Positions 1-6,958 of a DNA stretch of 14,144 nt are shown piece after piece. The DNA is taken from NCBI GenBank assembly GCA_946482495.1, contig CAMLRV010000034.1, forward strand, positions 1 to 14,144. The letters run 5' to 3'. The notes under the pieces were generated by a model. The model saw only the letters and a program-made list of their open reading frames with translations, did not search any database and was not told the origin of the DNA. Made by a program: the position numbers and the translations under genes. This DNA is from an uncultured Flavobacteriia bacterium (GTDB taxonomy: Bacteria > Bacteroidota > Bacteroidia > Flavobacteriales > Flavobacteriaceae). How positions within the stretch are numbered: the first letter of the stretch is position 1; each line of letters opens with the position of its first letter.

Positions 1-91
1 TTAAATTAAAAATTTATTATTTTTTTATTTTTTTTTTTTTTTAATTTTATTTTTTGTCTTTAAACTCTTTATTAATTTTTTTTTTTTTTTA
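1..91. other. Low-complexity poly-T/AT tract at window edge
   Basis: This stretch is almost pure A/T and contains two separate runs of fifteen T (28-42 and 76-90) plus several shorter runs. It looks unlike any other spacer in the window. On the minus strand it lies directly downstream of the short secreted-protein ORF. In the same frame, past two TAA stops and an AAA run, it spells I-N-K-E-F-K-D-K-K followed by a stop, which could be the remnant of a longer C-terminus. It may be a genuine degenerated spacer, or poor consensus at a contig end. I see no other gene or signal in it. Confidence 0.5.
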
Positions 92-304
92 TTAAATTTT
101 TTTTAAAATTAAATTATAAAAATACCATTTTTTTAAATTATCAATTTTTACACCATTTCCATTAATTGATAATGAAATACCATCTTGTTGGTAGTTATTA
201 AAAACATTTCCTTTTGAAGTAACAAATTGCCAATCAGCCAATCCGACTATTGCGAATGATTTGCAAAAAAATAAAATGGTTAATAATGTGACTATTTTCT
301 TCAT
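92..304 (-). CDS. Short secreted protein of unknown function, possibly C-terminally truncated
   Basis: I do not recognise this 70-residue protein. Residues 1 to about 18-23 form a typical Sec signal peptide: MKK, then a hydrophobic core (IVTLLTILFF), with likely cleavage after the Ala/Gly-rich stretch near residues 18-23. The short mature part is polar and includes W25, several Asn/Gly residues and an aromatic patch KKWYFYN near the end. The last residues (LILKKI) run into the AT-rich tract at the window edge and look like translated low-complexity DNA, so the natural C-terminus may be missing. The ATG lies 6 nt after the epimerase stop, suggesting co-transcription with that gene. It would act in the periplasm or outside the cell. 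The gene start looks real; the 3' end is doubtful. Confidence 0.5.
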   Translation of the reverse strand: MKKIVTLLTILFFCKSFAIVGLADWQFVTSKGNVFNNYQQDGISLSINGNGVKIDNLKKWYFYNLILKKI

Positions 305-310
305 CTAAAT

Positions 311-1324
311 TTATTTAATCAACCTCGCTCCCGTTCCATTTTCTGAACTATAACTTGTTTTTCCGAAATCGATGGAAACTCCAGTTGCAATATCTTTTTC
401 TAATAATAGCGCGCCATCCATATCGACATAATCCAATAAAGGCAACAAATGTGCGATAGCTGAAATTCCAACGGTAGATTCCGTCATACAACCCACCATT
501 GTTTTCAAACCTAAAGATTTTGCTTTATGAATCATACGTAAGCCTGGCGTTAATCCGCCGCATTTCATCAATTTGATATTCACCCCATGAAAATGATTAA
601 AGCATTTCGCAACATCTTCTTCTTCAATGCAACTTTCATCTGCAATTATGGGTAAAACCGAGTGTTTCATTACTTCTTTACAACCATCCCAATCATCCGC
701 TTTTAAAGGTTGTTCGATAAATTCTACACCTAAATCTTTAAATATTTTAGCGTTTTCGATGGTTTCATCAACTGTCCAACCGCAATTCGCATCTACACGA
801 AAAATCGCGTCCGTTTCTTTTCGTAAGGCTTTTATAATTTCAATATCGTTGGAAGTTCCTAATTTAATTTTATACAAAGGCCAAGGCATGGCTTTCATTT
901 TTTCAATCATTTTCGGAATTTCGGCAATGCCAATCGTGTAATTGGTTAAGGGTAAATTTTCAGGTTTTAATTTCCAATACTCATAAAGTTTTATACCTAA
1001 TTTTTTGGTATATAAATCGTGATATGCTTCATCTAAAGCGCATAAAGCAAAATGATTATCTTCAAAAAGTGGTTTCAGTTTTAACCAAAACTCTTCTGGT
1101 TTAAGTTTGTCTAATGATTCAATAAAATGATAATTTCTTTGAATATCTTCAGCAATTTGAAAAGTATCTAAGTGATAATAGGCGTTTTCGGTAGCTTCTC
1201 CAAATCCAGAAAACCCATCACTAATTAATTCAACGACTAAAGAAGGTTTAACATCAAAAGACAATCGTGAAATTTTAAAATTGTCCTTTAATTTTAGGTT
1301 ATAATGATGAAGTTTTACTTGCAT
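311..1324 (-). CDS. Dipeptide epimerase (L-Ala-D/L-Glu epimerase-like, enolase superfamily)
   Basis: This 337-residue protein belongs to the muconate-lactonizing-enzyme subgroup of the enolase superfamily. An N-terminal capping domain (about 1-115) precedes a TIM-barrel. The acid/base KxK motif is K152-I-K154. Metal ligands are D178 (VDAN), E204 (IEQP) and D229 (ADES). The opposing catalytic lysine is K251 (NIKLMKCGG). The barrel end carries D301-M-D303, the DxD signature that binds the dipeptide amino group in Ala-Glu epimerases. It should epimerise dipeptides such as L-Ala-D-Glu from peptidoglycan recycling in the cytoplasm. Exact substrate specificity cannot be read from the sequence. It follows the thioesterase by 43 nt and is followed within 6 nt by a small secreted ORF, so all three may share a transcript, possibly the tail of the his transcript. 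Length and active-site residues are intact. Confidence 0.85.
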   Translation of the reverse strand: MQVKLHHYNLKLKDNFKISRLSFDVKPSLVVELISDGFSGFGEATENAYYHLDTFQIAEDIQRNYHFIESLDKLKPEEFWLKLKPLFEDNHFALCALDEAYHDLYTKKLGIKLYEYWKLKPENLPLTNYTIGIAEIPKMIEKMKAMPWPLYKIKLGTSNDIEIIKALRKETDAIFRVDANCGWTVDETIENAKIFKDLGVEFIEQPLKADDWDGCKEVMKHSVLPIIADESCIEEEDVAKCFNHFHGVNIKLMKCGGLTPGLRMIHKAKSLGLKTMVGCMTESTVGISAIAHLLPLLDYVDMDGALLLEKDIATGVSIDFGKTSYSSENGTGARLIK

Positions 1325-1347
1325 ATAATATTTCGGGGTTAGTGAAA

Positions 1348-1362
1348 ACTGAGACTGAGACT
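1348..1362. repeat. Short tandem repeat (ACTGAG, 2.5 copies)
   Basis: The unit ACTGAG is repeated as ACTGAG-ACTGAG-ACT in the 43-nt gap between the thioesterase stop and the epimerase start. It is probably a small intergenic repeat with no obvious function; no promoter or terminator is recognisable beside it. Confidence 0.5.
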
Positions 1363-1367
1363 AAAGA

Positions 1368-1757
1368 CTATTTTCCTAAACGGTCTTCAATAAACTCAAT
1401 TTGTGTTTTTCCATGTGGCTTAGATTTTCCATCTTCGTCTAAATTCACCATAGTAATATTATCAATAGTAATAATTTTTTCACGTGTCATCATATTTCTA
1501 ACTTCACACTTTAAAACCAAAGAAGAAGACCCGAATTTCACCACATCAATTCCAATTTCAACAATATCGCCTTGTTTGGCTGCACTCATGAAGTTAATTT
1601 CACTCATATATTTCGTAACCACTTTCGGATTTTCTAATTGTACGATCGAATACAAAGCTGCTTCTTCATCAATCCAAGCCAATAATTGCCCACCAAATAA
1701 AGTTCCGTTAGCGTTTAAATCTTCTGGTTTTACCCATTTTCTTGTATGAAATCTCAT
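1368..1757 (-). CDS. Hotdog-fold acyl-CoA thioesterase (YciA/ACOT-like)
   Basis: This 129-residue protein is a single hotdog domain. The diagnostic motif is N-x-N-G-T-L-F-G-G-Q-L-L-x-W-I-D (residues 15-30), the YciA/cytosolic ACOT signature with G22-G23 and the catalytic-type acid D30. A central strand MSEINFMSAAKQGD (51-64) matches the family's beta-strand that lines the CoA pocket. It would hydrolyse acyl-CoA thioesters in the cytoplasm; chain-length preference is not readable. It sits 77 nt downstream of hisIE, with no strong terminator in between, so read-through from the his operon is possible. No perfect TAnnTTTG promoter is visible in that gap. The length is normal for a single-domain member and the family call is firm; the physiological role is not. 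Confidence 0.85.
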   Translation of the reverse strand: MRFHTRKWVKPEDLNANGTLFGGQLLAWIDEEAALYSIVQLENPKVVTKYMSEINFMSAAKQGDIVEIGIDVVKFGSSSLVLKCEVRNMMTREKIITIDNITMVNLDEDGKSKPHGKTQIEFIEDRLGK

Positions 1758-1834
1758 AATTCTAATTTTTATTAAAAGTAAGAAAAATCAGGAACTTCAA
1801 ATAGTAATTTGATATAGTTTTATTGATAATTGCA

Positions 1835-2431
1835 TTACTTTTCTCTATTCTTCAACACCTTCACCACATCATTCAATTGAAAACCTTTCGCCTGCAGTAA
1901 AATAAGATAATGAAACAGTAAATCGGCACTTTCAGATAAAAATAAATCGTTGTTAGTATCTTTAGCTTCAATAACCACTTCGACAGCTTCTTCACCTACT
2001 TTTTGAGCAATTTTATTAATTCCTTTTTCGAATAAAGATGCTACATAACTTTTTTCTGAAGTGGCATTTTCTTTCCTTTCTTGAATTGTATTTTCTAATT
2101 TTGAAAGAAATCCATAATTTGAATTATTTTCTTCTAGCCAACACGTATCTGAGCCCTTGTGACATGTTGGTCCGATTGGTTTAACTTGAATTAATAATGT
2201 GTCGTTATCGCAATCGTTTTTAATAGAAACTAAGTTTAGAAAATTCCCACTTTCCTCGCCTTTTGTCCATAATCTGTTTTTAGAACGACTGAAAAAAGTT
2301 ACTTTTTGAGTTTCTAATGTTGTATCTAAAGCTTCTTGATTCATATAACCTAACATCAAAACTGTTTTGGTTTCGTTGTCTTGTATGATCGCAGGAATTA
2401 ATCCGTTGTTTTTTGTAAAATCAATTCTCAT
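1835..2431 (-). CDS. hisIE: Bifunctional phosphoribosyl-AMP cyclohydrolase / phosphoribosyl-ATP pyrophosphohydrolase
   Basis: This 198-residue fusion performs steps 2 and 3 of histidine synthesis. HisI (about 1-105) opens the purine ring of PR-AMP; its metal-binding residues are D73-C74-D75-x-D77 and the zinc cysteines C90 and C97 (PTCHKGSDTCW). HisE (about 110-198) removes pyrophosphate from PR-ATP. Its signature is EKSYVASLFEKG, then KVGEEAVEV (144-152), with acidic metal ligands E147, E148, E151 and D170. All key residues are present and the length is normal for the fusion. It is the last gene of the his operon and is separated from hisF by a 71-nt gap that contains a 15-bp hairpin, unlike the tight junctions upstream. 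Expression may therefore differ somewhat from the rest of the operon. The start is the ATG after an A/T-rich leader (MRIDFTKNNGLIP). Confidence 0.96.
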   Translation of the reverse strand: MRIDFTKNNGLIPAIIQDNETKTVLMLGYMNQEALDTTLETQKVTFFSRSKNRLWTKGEESGNFLNLVSIKNDCDNDTLLIQVKPIGPTCHKGSDTCWLEENNSNYGFLSKLENTIQERKENATSEKSYVASLFEKGINKIAQKVGEEAVEVVIEAKDTNNDLFLSESADLLFHYLILLQAKGFQLNDVVKVLKNREK

Positions 2432-2446
2432 TTTATATTATTTTTA

Positions 2447-2498
2447 AACACAGATTGAAGAAATTTCTAAAATTCTAATAATCTCTTTAATCTGTGTT
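2447..2498. repeat. Inverted repeat / hairpin between hisF and hisIE
   Basis: AACACAGATTGAAGA (2447-2461) faces TCTTTAATCTGTGTT (2484-2498): fifteen base pairs with a single G/T mismatch, and a 22-nt AT-rich loop. There is no clean T-run directly after the stem on the minus strand, so it is not a convincing Rho-independent terminator. The sequence type (CACAGATTAAAGA with its complement) resembles palindromic intergenic repeats I associate with flavobacterial genomes. It could stabilise the 3' end of a processed hisGDCBHAF message. Confidence 0.65.
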
Positions 2499-2502
2499 GT
2501 TT

Positions 2503-3258
2503 CTAAATCCTAATTGAAATATTCTGTTGTTTTAAAAATTGTTTTAGTTCTGGAATTTCTATTTCTCCATAGTGAAAAACACTCGCAGCCAAAGCAGCAT
2601 CAGCATTTCCAATTGAAAAAGCGTCAGCGAAATCTTGTTTATTTCCAGCACCACCAGAAGCAATTATTGGAATATTTACCAATTTAGAAATGGCTTCCAA
2701 AGCTTCATTAGCGAATCCGTTTTTGGTGCCATCATTTTCCATGGAAGTAAACAAAATTTCACCAGCTCCACGATTGGCAACTTCCACTACCCAATCCAAT
2801 AAATTAATATCTGTAGCTTGTTTTCCTCCAACTAAATGTACTTTCCAAGTTCCATTAATGCGTTTGGCATCAATGGCAACCACCACACATTGACTACCAA
2901 ATTTTTGAGCCAATTGATTGATTAAATCTGGGTTTTTAACTGCTGAGGAATTGATAGAAACTTTATCAGCGCCATTTTTTAATAATATATCAACATCTTC
3001 TACCGATGAAATTCCACCACCAACCGTAAACGGAATATTGATTGTTTCAGCCACTTCACGAACTAAATTCACTAACGTTTTTCTTCGTTCTTCAGTTGCT
3101 GAAATATCCAAGAAAACCAATTCATCAGCACCGGTTTCAGAATATTTCTTGGCCAATTCTACAGGATTTCCAGCGTCACGCAATTCTAAGAAATTGACAC
3201 CTTTTACGGTTCTTCCGTTTTTTATATCTAAGCAAGGAATGATTCTTTTTGTTAGCAT
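2503..3258 (-). CDS. hisF: Imidazole glycerol phosphate synthase, cyclase subunit
   Basis: HisF (251 residues, usual length) is the cyclase half of IGP synthase. Using ammonia channelled from HisH, it converts PRFAR to imidazole glycerol phosphate plus AICAR, which feeds back to purine synthesis. It is a TIM barrel with the two catalytic aspartates at their canonical positions, D11 (IPCLDIKNG) and D130 (VVAIDAKR). The phosphate-binding loops are GGGIS (80-84) and, later in the protein, ASGGAG. The ATG begins 2 nt after the hisA stop, so translation is probably coupled. Its partner gene hisH lies further upstream beyond hisA and the REP-like insert. No irregularities are seen. Confidence 0.97.
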   Translation of the reverse strand: MLTKRIIPCLDIKNGRTVKGVNFLELRDAGNPVELAKKYSETGADELVFLDISATEERRKTLVNLVREVAETINIPFTVGGGISSVEDVDILLKNGADKVSINSSAVKNPDLINQLAQKFGSQCVVVAIDAKRINGTWKVHLVGGKQATDINLLDWVVEVANRGAGEILFTSMENDGTKNGFANEALEAISKLVNIPIIASGGAGNKQDFADAFSIGNADAALAASVFHYGEIEIPELKQFLKQQNISIRI

Positions 3259-3260
3259 GT

Positions 3261-3986
3261 TTATCGGTTTAAAATGTAATTTTCTAATTGTTTTAACGAA
3301 ATTCTATTTTCATAAATTGCTTTTCCGATAATTACACCTTCACAACCCAATTCGGTAAGTTTTGGGATTTCATCAAATGTTGAAATTCCTCCTGAAGCAA
3401 TTAGTTTACAATTAGAAGTATTTTCTAAAATTTCTTGATATAAGTCGAAACTTGGTCCTTCTAACATACCATCTTTTGAAATATCGGTGCAAATAACATA
3501 CTGAATTCCTTTGGTTTGATAGTTTTGAATAAAGGGAATTACATCTTCTTTAGATTCTTCTAACCAACCAGAAATTGCAGTTTTTTTGTTATTTGCATCT
3601 GCACCTAAAATGATTTTTTCTGAACCAAATTTTTGAACCCAATTTTCACATACATCTGGATTTTTAACTGCAATGCTTCCGCCTGTAATTTTATTCGCAC
3701 CAGATTCAAATGCAATTCTTAAATCGTCATCCGATTTTAACCCACCGCCAAAATCTATTTTTAAATTTGTTTTTGAAGCAATATTTTCCAAAATTTTATA
3801 ATTGATAATTCGATTAGATTTCGCACCATCTAAATCCACTAAGTGCAAATTTTCAATTCCGTGTGCTTCAAAATTTTTGGCAACTTCTAACGGATTTTCG
3901 TTGTATATTTTTTTGGTATTGTAATCTCCTTTTGAAAGACGAACACATTTTCCGTCTATAATATCTATGGCTGGTATGATTCTCAT
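3261..3986 (-). CDS. hisA: ProFAR isomerase (phosphoribosylformimino-AICAR-phosphate isomerase)
   Basis: HisA (241 residues, usual length) is a half-repeat TIM barrel paralogous to HisF. It performs the Amadori isomerisation of ProFAR to PRFAR in the cytoplasm. The catalytic acids are D8 ([13 protein letters not shown]) and D130 (LGADANN), with T167-D168 in the [10 protein letters not shown] loop. Phosphate-binding motifs are FGGGLKS (79-85) and ASGGIS further on. It is followed at 2 nt by hisF. Upstream it is separated from hisH by about 210 nt containing an AT-rich tandem repeat and a REP-like structured insert, the largest gap inside the operon. Whether a secondary promoter lies in that gap is not clear from the sequence; I see no perfect -7 box close to the start. 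Confidence 0.97.
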   Translation of the reverse strand: MRIIPAIDIIDGKCVRLSKGDYNTKKIYNENPLEVAKNFEAHGIENLHLVDLDGAKSNRIINYKILENIASKTNLKIDFGGGLKSDDDLRIAFESGANKITGGSIAVKNPDVCENWVQKFGSEKIILGADANNKKTAISGWLEESKEDVIPFIQNYQTKGIQYVICTDISKDGMLEGPSFDLYQEILENTSNCKLIASGGISTFDEIPKLTELGCEGVIIGKAIYENRISLKQLENYILNR

Positions 3987-3993
3987 TTCTTTT

Positions 3994-4018
3994 GTTTCAA
4001 GTTTAAGGTTTCAAGTTT
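3994..4018. repeat. Tandem direct repeat upstream of hisA
   Basis: GTTTCAAGTTT occurs twice (3994-4004 and 4008-4018), separated by AAG, in the AT-rich stretch just before the hisA start. The period is 14 nt. It flanks the REP-like element and may be part of the same inserted material. No protein-binding role can be assigned from sequence alone. Confidence 0.6.
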
Positions 4019-4032
4019 ATCTTGTTTATTTT

Positions 4033-4166
4033 GTTTGCGTTAGGGATTGAGGCTTTGTTTGAGCTCTCCCGATTTTTTTTCGGGAAGCGAGTGCCGAAAG
4101 CCCGACCTCGTTGCTAACGAAAATTTGATAATTTATGGTAAACGTCTGCAACGAGGGAACGCCCAC
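4033..4166. repeat. REP-like palindromic intergenic element between hisH and hisA
   Basis: This insert is more GC-rich than the surrounding spacer and is built of nested inverted repeats. GCGTT (4037-4041) pairs with AACGC (4158-4162). CCTCGTTGC (4106-4114) pairs perfectly with GCAACGAGG (4148-4156). TCCCGA (4067-4072) pairs with TCGGGA (4080-4085) around a T7 loop. The overall form, GCGTTAGGGATTG at one end and GGAACGCCCA at the other with 'CCCGACCTCGTTG' inside, resembles a dispersed element I recall from Flavobacterium intergenic regions; this is recollection, not a search result. It carries no convincing coding frame. It interrupts the otherwise tight his operon and would be transcribed as a folded spacer. 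Confidence 0.6.
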
Positions 4167-4198
4167 TCGAGCATGAAAATGCGAACAGACGAAGTAAT

Positions 4199-4780
4199 CT
4201 ATAATTCTAAAAAGTTTTTTAAAATTTGCTCGCCTGCTGAACTACTTTTTTCAGGATGAAATTGTACTCCATAAAAATTGTCATTTTGTAAAGCGGAAGC
4301 ATAATTTACCTCGTAATTTGTATTCGCAATAGCTAATTTCGAATTCGGAACGTAAAAACTATGCACCAAATACATAAATTCATTTTCGTTAATGTTTTCA
4401 AAAAGTTTTGATTTCAAATTGAAAATGGTATTCCAACCCATTTGCGGTACTTTCACAGTCTTTGAAAATTGTATCACATTTACATCAAAAATCCCTAAAC
4501 CTTTGGTATTTCCCTCTTCAGAGAAGTTACACATCAATTGCATTCCCAAACAAATTCCTAAAACGGGTTGTTTTAAATTGGGGATAATTTTGTTTAAGCC
4601 ACTTTCGTTTAGCTTTAGCATCGCGCTACTCGCCTCGCCCACACCAGGGAAAATTACTTTATCGGCTTGTTGAATTTCAATAGGATTTTTAGTTAAAATT
4701 GCTTCAAAACCTAATCTTTTAATGGCAAACTGAATACTCTGAATATTTCCAGCCCCATAATCTATAATAACAATCTTCAT
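4199..4780 (-). CDS. hisH: Imidazole glycerol phosphate synthase, glutaminase subunit
   Basis: HisH (193 residues) is the class I glutamine amidotransferase that supplies ammonia to HisF. The catalytic triad is intact: nucleophile C77 in GICLGMQLM, H175 and E177 in VQFHPEKSS. The oxyanion-strand region PGVGE (45-49) is present. The ATG overlaps the hisB stop by one base (TAATG), which implies translational coupling to hisB. Downstream, the REP-like element separates it from hisA and hence from its partner hisF, so subunit stoichiometry depends on read-through of that structured spacer. Length and motifs are normal; annotation is secure. Confidence 0.97.
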   Translation of the reverse strand: MKIVIIDYGAGNIQSIQFAIKRLGFEAILTKNPIEIQQADKVIFPGVGEASSAMLKLNESGLNKIIPNLKQPVLGICLGMQLMCNFSEEGNTKGLGIFDVNVIQFSKTVKVPQMGWNTIFNLKSKLFENINENEFMYLVHSFYVPNSKLAIANTNYEVNYASALQNDNFYGVQFHPEKSSSAGEQILKNFLEL

Positions 4781-5916
4781 TACAACATTCCTTTAGTTGA
4801 TGGCAAAATCATTTTTTCTACATCTCGCTTTACAGCCATTTTTATTGCTTTTGCAAACGCTTTAAAAATAGCTTCGATTTTATGATGCTCGTTGGTTCCA
4901 TCCGCTTTGATGTTTAAATTCGCTTTTGCACCATCTGTAAACGATTTAAAGAAGTGAAAAAACATTTCCGTAGGCATTTGACCAATCATTTCACGTTTAA
5001 AATCGGCTTCCCAAACCAACCAGTTTCTTCCACCAAAATCGATTGCTACTTGCGCTAAGCAATCGTCCATCGGTAAACAAAAACCGTAGCGTTCGATGCC
5101 TAATTTATTTCCTAGCGCTTTTGCGAAAACTTCACCTAAAGCAATTGCCGTGTCTTCAATTGTATGATGCTCGTCGACTTGTAAATCGCCTTTGACTTGA
5201 ATATCCAAATCCATTTGTCCATGTCGCGCAATTTGGTCTAACATGTGATTAAAAAATTCAATTCCTGTATTGATATTACTCTTTCCAATTCCATCTAAGT
5301 TTACTGTGATAGAAATATCCGTTTCATTCGTTTTTCTAATTATAGAAACTGAACGATTCTCTAATTTTAAAAACTCATATATTTTTTCCCAATCGTTAGT
5401 TTCAAGAGCAATTGTCTCTGCAATTTGTGTTTGATTTAGAGAAATTTCTGCTGTTCCTAAATTTGTGTTATCATTGATGAAAATGGCTTTAGAACCTAAG
5501 TTTTTCGCCAATTCAACATCCGTTAATCTGTCGCCAATTACGAAGGAATTATTCAAATCGTATTGTTCTGAAAAATATTTGGTTAACATTCCTGTTCCTG
5601 GTTTTCTGGTTGGCAGTTTTTCTTCAGGAAAAGATTTATCAATACATTGATCGGCAAAATAAACACCTTCACCTTCAAAGGTTTTCATGATAAAATTATG
5701 GACTGGCCAAAACGTGTTCTCTGGAAAAATATCTGTTCCTAATCCGTCTTGATTGGTGACTAAAACCAATTCGTAATCCAATTCTTTGGCAATTTTACCT
5801 AAGAATGACAAGCATTTTGGATAAAAATACATTTTATCAAAAGCATCAATTTGATAATCGGAAACTTCTTTAATCATAGTACCATCTCGGTCGATGAATA
5901 ATACTTTCTTTGCCAT
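4780..5916 (-). CDS. hisB: Bifunctional histidinol-phosphatase / imidazoleglycerol-phosphate dehydratase
   Basis: This 378-residue protein joins a HAD-type histidinol-phosphatase (about 1-165) to IGP dehydratase (about 188-378), the arrangement of enterobacterial HisB. HAD motifs: D9-R-D11 (nucleophile and acid), T54-N55, K105 (TRKPGTGM) and D129/D133 (GDRLTD). Dehydratase metal ligands lie in DEHHTIEDT (248-256) and EHHKIEA (343-349), with H224 and H232 in the first module. I chose the ATG of [12 protein letters not shown] because it overlaps the hisC stop (TAATG) and begins exactly at the HAD core; an upstream ATG at 5994 would add 26 residues inside hisC. Unusual: the zinc loop of the E. 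coli phosphatase domain (C-x-H...C-x-C before RKP) is not conserved here. Only C91 remains in [16 protein letters not shown]. Confidence 0.96.
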   Translation of the reverse strand: MAKKVLFIDRDGTMIKEVSDYQIDAFDKMYFYPKCLSFLGKIAKELDYELVLVTNQDGLGTDIFPENTFWPVHNFIMKTFEGEGVYFADQCIDKSFPEEKLPTRKPGTGMLTKYFSEQYDLNNSFVIGDRLTDVELAKNLGSKAIFINDNTNLGTAEISLNQTQIAETIALETNDWEKIYEFLKLENRSVSIIRKTNETDISITVNLDGIGKSNINTGIEFFNHMLDQIARHGQMDLDIQVKGDLQVDEHHTIEDTAIALGEVFAKALGNKLGIERYGFCLPMDDCLAQVAIDFGGRNWLVWEADFKREMIGQMPTEMFFHFFKSFTDGAKANLNIKADGTNEHHKIEAIFKAFAKAIKMAVKRDVEKMILPSTKGML

Positions 5917-6956
5917 TATAATTGTTTTAGTGTGTTGATTAATTTTAAATTTTCTTCTGAAGTTCCAATGGTAATTCGCAAACAATTTTCGCATAAAGGT
6001 TGCGAAGTTCGGTTTCTAATTACGATTCCTTTTTCTAGGAATTTTTGATATCTTTTATTCGCATCATCTACATTTATTAAAATGAAATTCGCATCTGACG
6101 AGTATACTTTCTTAATCCAATTTATTTGAAGTAACTCATCAAATAACAAACTTCTTTCCTTTTGTATTTCAATAATTTGCTGTTTAATTTCTTCTGTATT
6201 TTCTAACTTTTCAATTGCCTTATTTTGCGTTAAAACATTTACATTATATGGCGGTTTAATTTTATTTAACGTGTTAATTATTTCTGTAGAAGCGTATAAA
6301 ATTCCAAGTCGAATTCCAGCCATACCATAAGCTTTTGATAAAGTTTGAGTGATAACCAAATTTGGAAAATCATTAATTTTTGACAACCAACTTTCATTAG
6401 AAGAAAAATCAATATAAGCTTCATCTAAAACCACTAAACCTCTAAAGTTCTTTAGTAAAGTTACGATACTTTCCTCTGAAAATGAGTTTCCTGTTGGATT
6501 GTTTGGCGAACACAAAAAAATGATTTTAGTAAATTTATTTACTTCAAATAAGATTCGTGTGACATTTGGAGTAAAATCTTCGTTAAGTAAAACTTCTCTA
6601 TTTTCAATTGCGTTTAAATTTGCCAAAACACCATACATTCCATAAGTTGGTGGTAACGTAATAACATTATCTTTATTCGGTTCGCAAAAAGCGCGAAACA
6701 ACAAATCCAAAACTTCATCACTTCCATTACCTAATAAAATTTGGTTTTCAGAAATATTTTTCATTTTTGACAGTAAAGCTTTTACTGATTTTTGTTGTGT
6801 ATCTGGATAGCGATTGATTCCATTTTCATTTGGATTTTCATTCGCATCTAAATAAATCATTTGCTTTTCCAACTCTTGAAACTCATCACGAGCCGAAGAA
6901 TACGCTTGCATGAATTTTATATTTTCTCTGATGAGATTTTGTATGTTAATTTCCAT
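5916..6956 (-). CDS. hisC: Histidinol-phosphate aminotransferase
   Basis: HisC (346 residues) is a fold-type I PLP aminotransferase that converts imidazole acetol phosphate and glutamate to histidinol phosphate. Visible landmarks: N-terminal substrate loop YLDANENP (35-42), NGSDE (77-81), tyrosine Y105, PNNPTG (151-156), DEAYIDF (178-184) with the PLP-pyridine aspartate D178, Schiff-base lysine K208 in [10 protein letters not shown], and the phosphate-binding arginine R216. The C-terminal carboxylate-binding arginine lies in LRITIG. The ATG is 2 nt after the hisD stop, and the stop overlaps the hisB start by one base. All catalytic residues are present and the length is typical. Confidence 0.97.
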   Translation of the reverse strand: MEINIQNLIRENIKFMQAYSSARDEFQELEKQMIYLDANENPNENGINRYPDTQQKSVKALLSKMKNISENQILLGNGSDEVLDLLFRAFCEPNKDNVITLPPTYGMYGVLANLNAIENREVLLNEDFTPNVTRILFEVNKFTKIIFLCSPNNPTGNSFSEESIVTLLKNFRGLVVLDEAYIDFSSNESWLSKINDFPNLVITQTLSKAYGMAGIRLGILYASTEIINTLNKIKPPYNVNVLTQNKAIEKLENTEEIKQQIIEIQKERSLLFDELLQINWIKKVYSSDANFILINVDDANKRYQKFLEKGIVIRNRTSQPLCENCLRITIGTSEENLKLINTLKQL

Positions 6957-6958
6957 AA

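Noticed and set aside
1342..1749. 135-codon plus-strand reading frame opposite the thioesterase
   Set aside because: It is antisense to a clearly conserved hotdog thioesterase and reflects its codon bias.
2918..3331. 137-codon plus-strand reading frame opposite hisF
   Set aside because: It is antisense to intact HisF with catalytic D11 and D130; its own sequence has no recognisable motif.
4067..4085. TCCCGA-T7-TCGGGA hairpin as a Rho-independent terminator
   Set aside because: The Ts are in the loop, not after the stem, and the stem is only six pairs; it fits as a part of the REP-like element.
4047..4259. 70-codon plus-strand reading frame over the hisH-hisA spacer
   Set aside because: It spans the REP-like palindromes and the hisH 3' end, with no plausible start region or protein character.
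5917..5994. Upstream ATG for hisB adding 26 residues
   Set aside because: The extension lies wholly within the hisC 3' end, while the ATG at 5916 gives the TAATG overlap seen elsewhere in the operon and starts at the HAD core.
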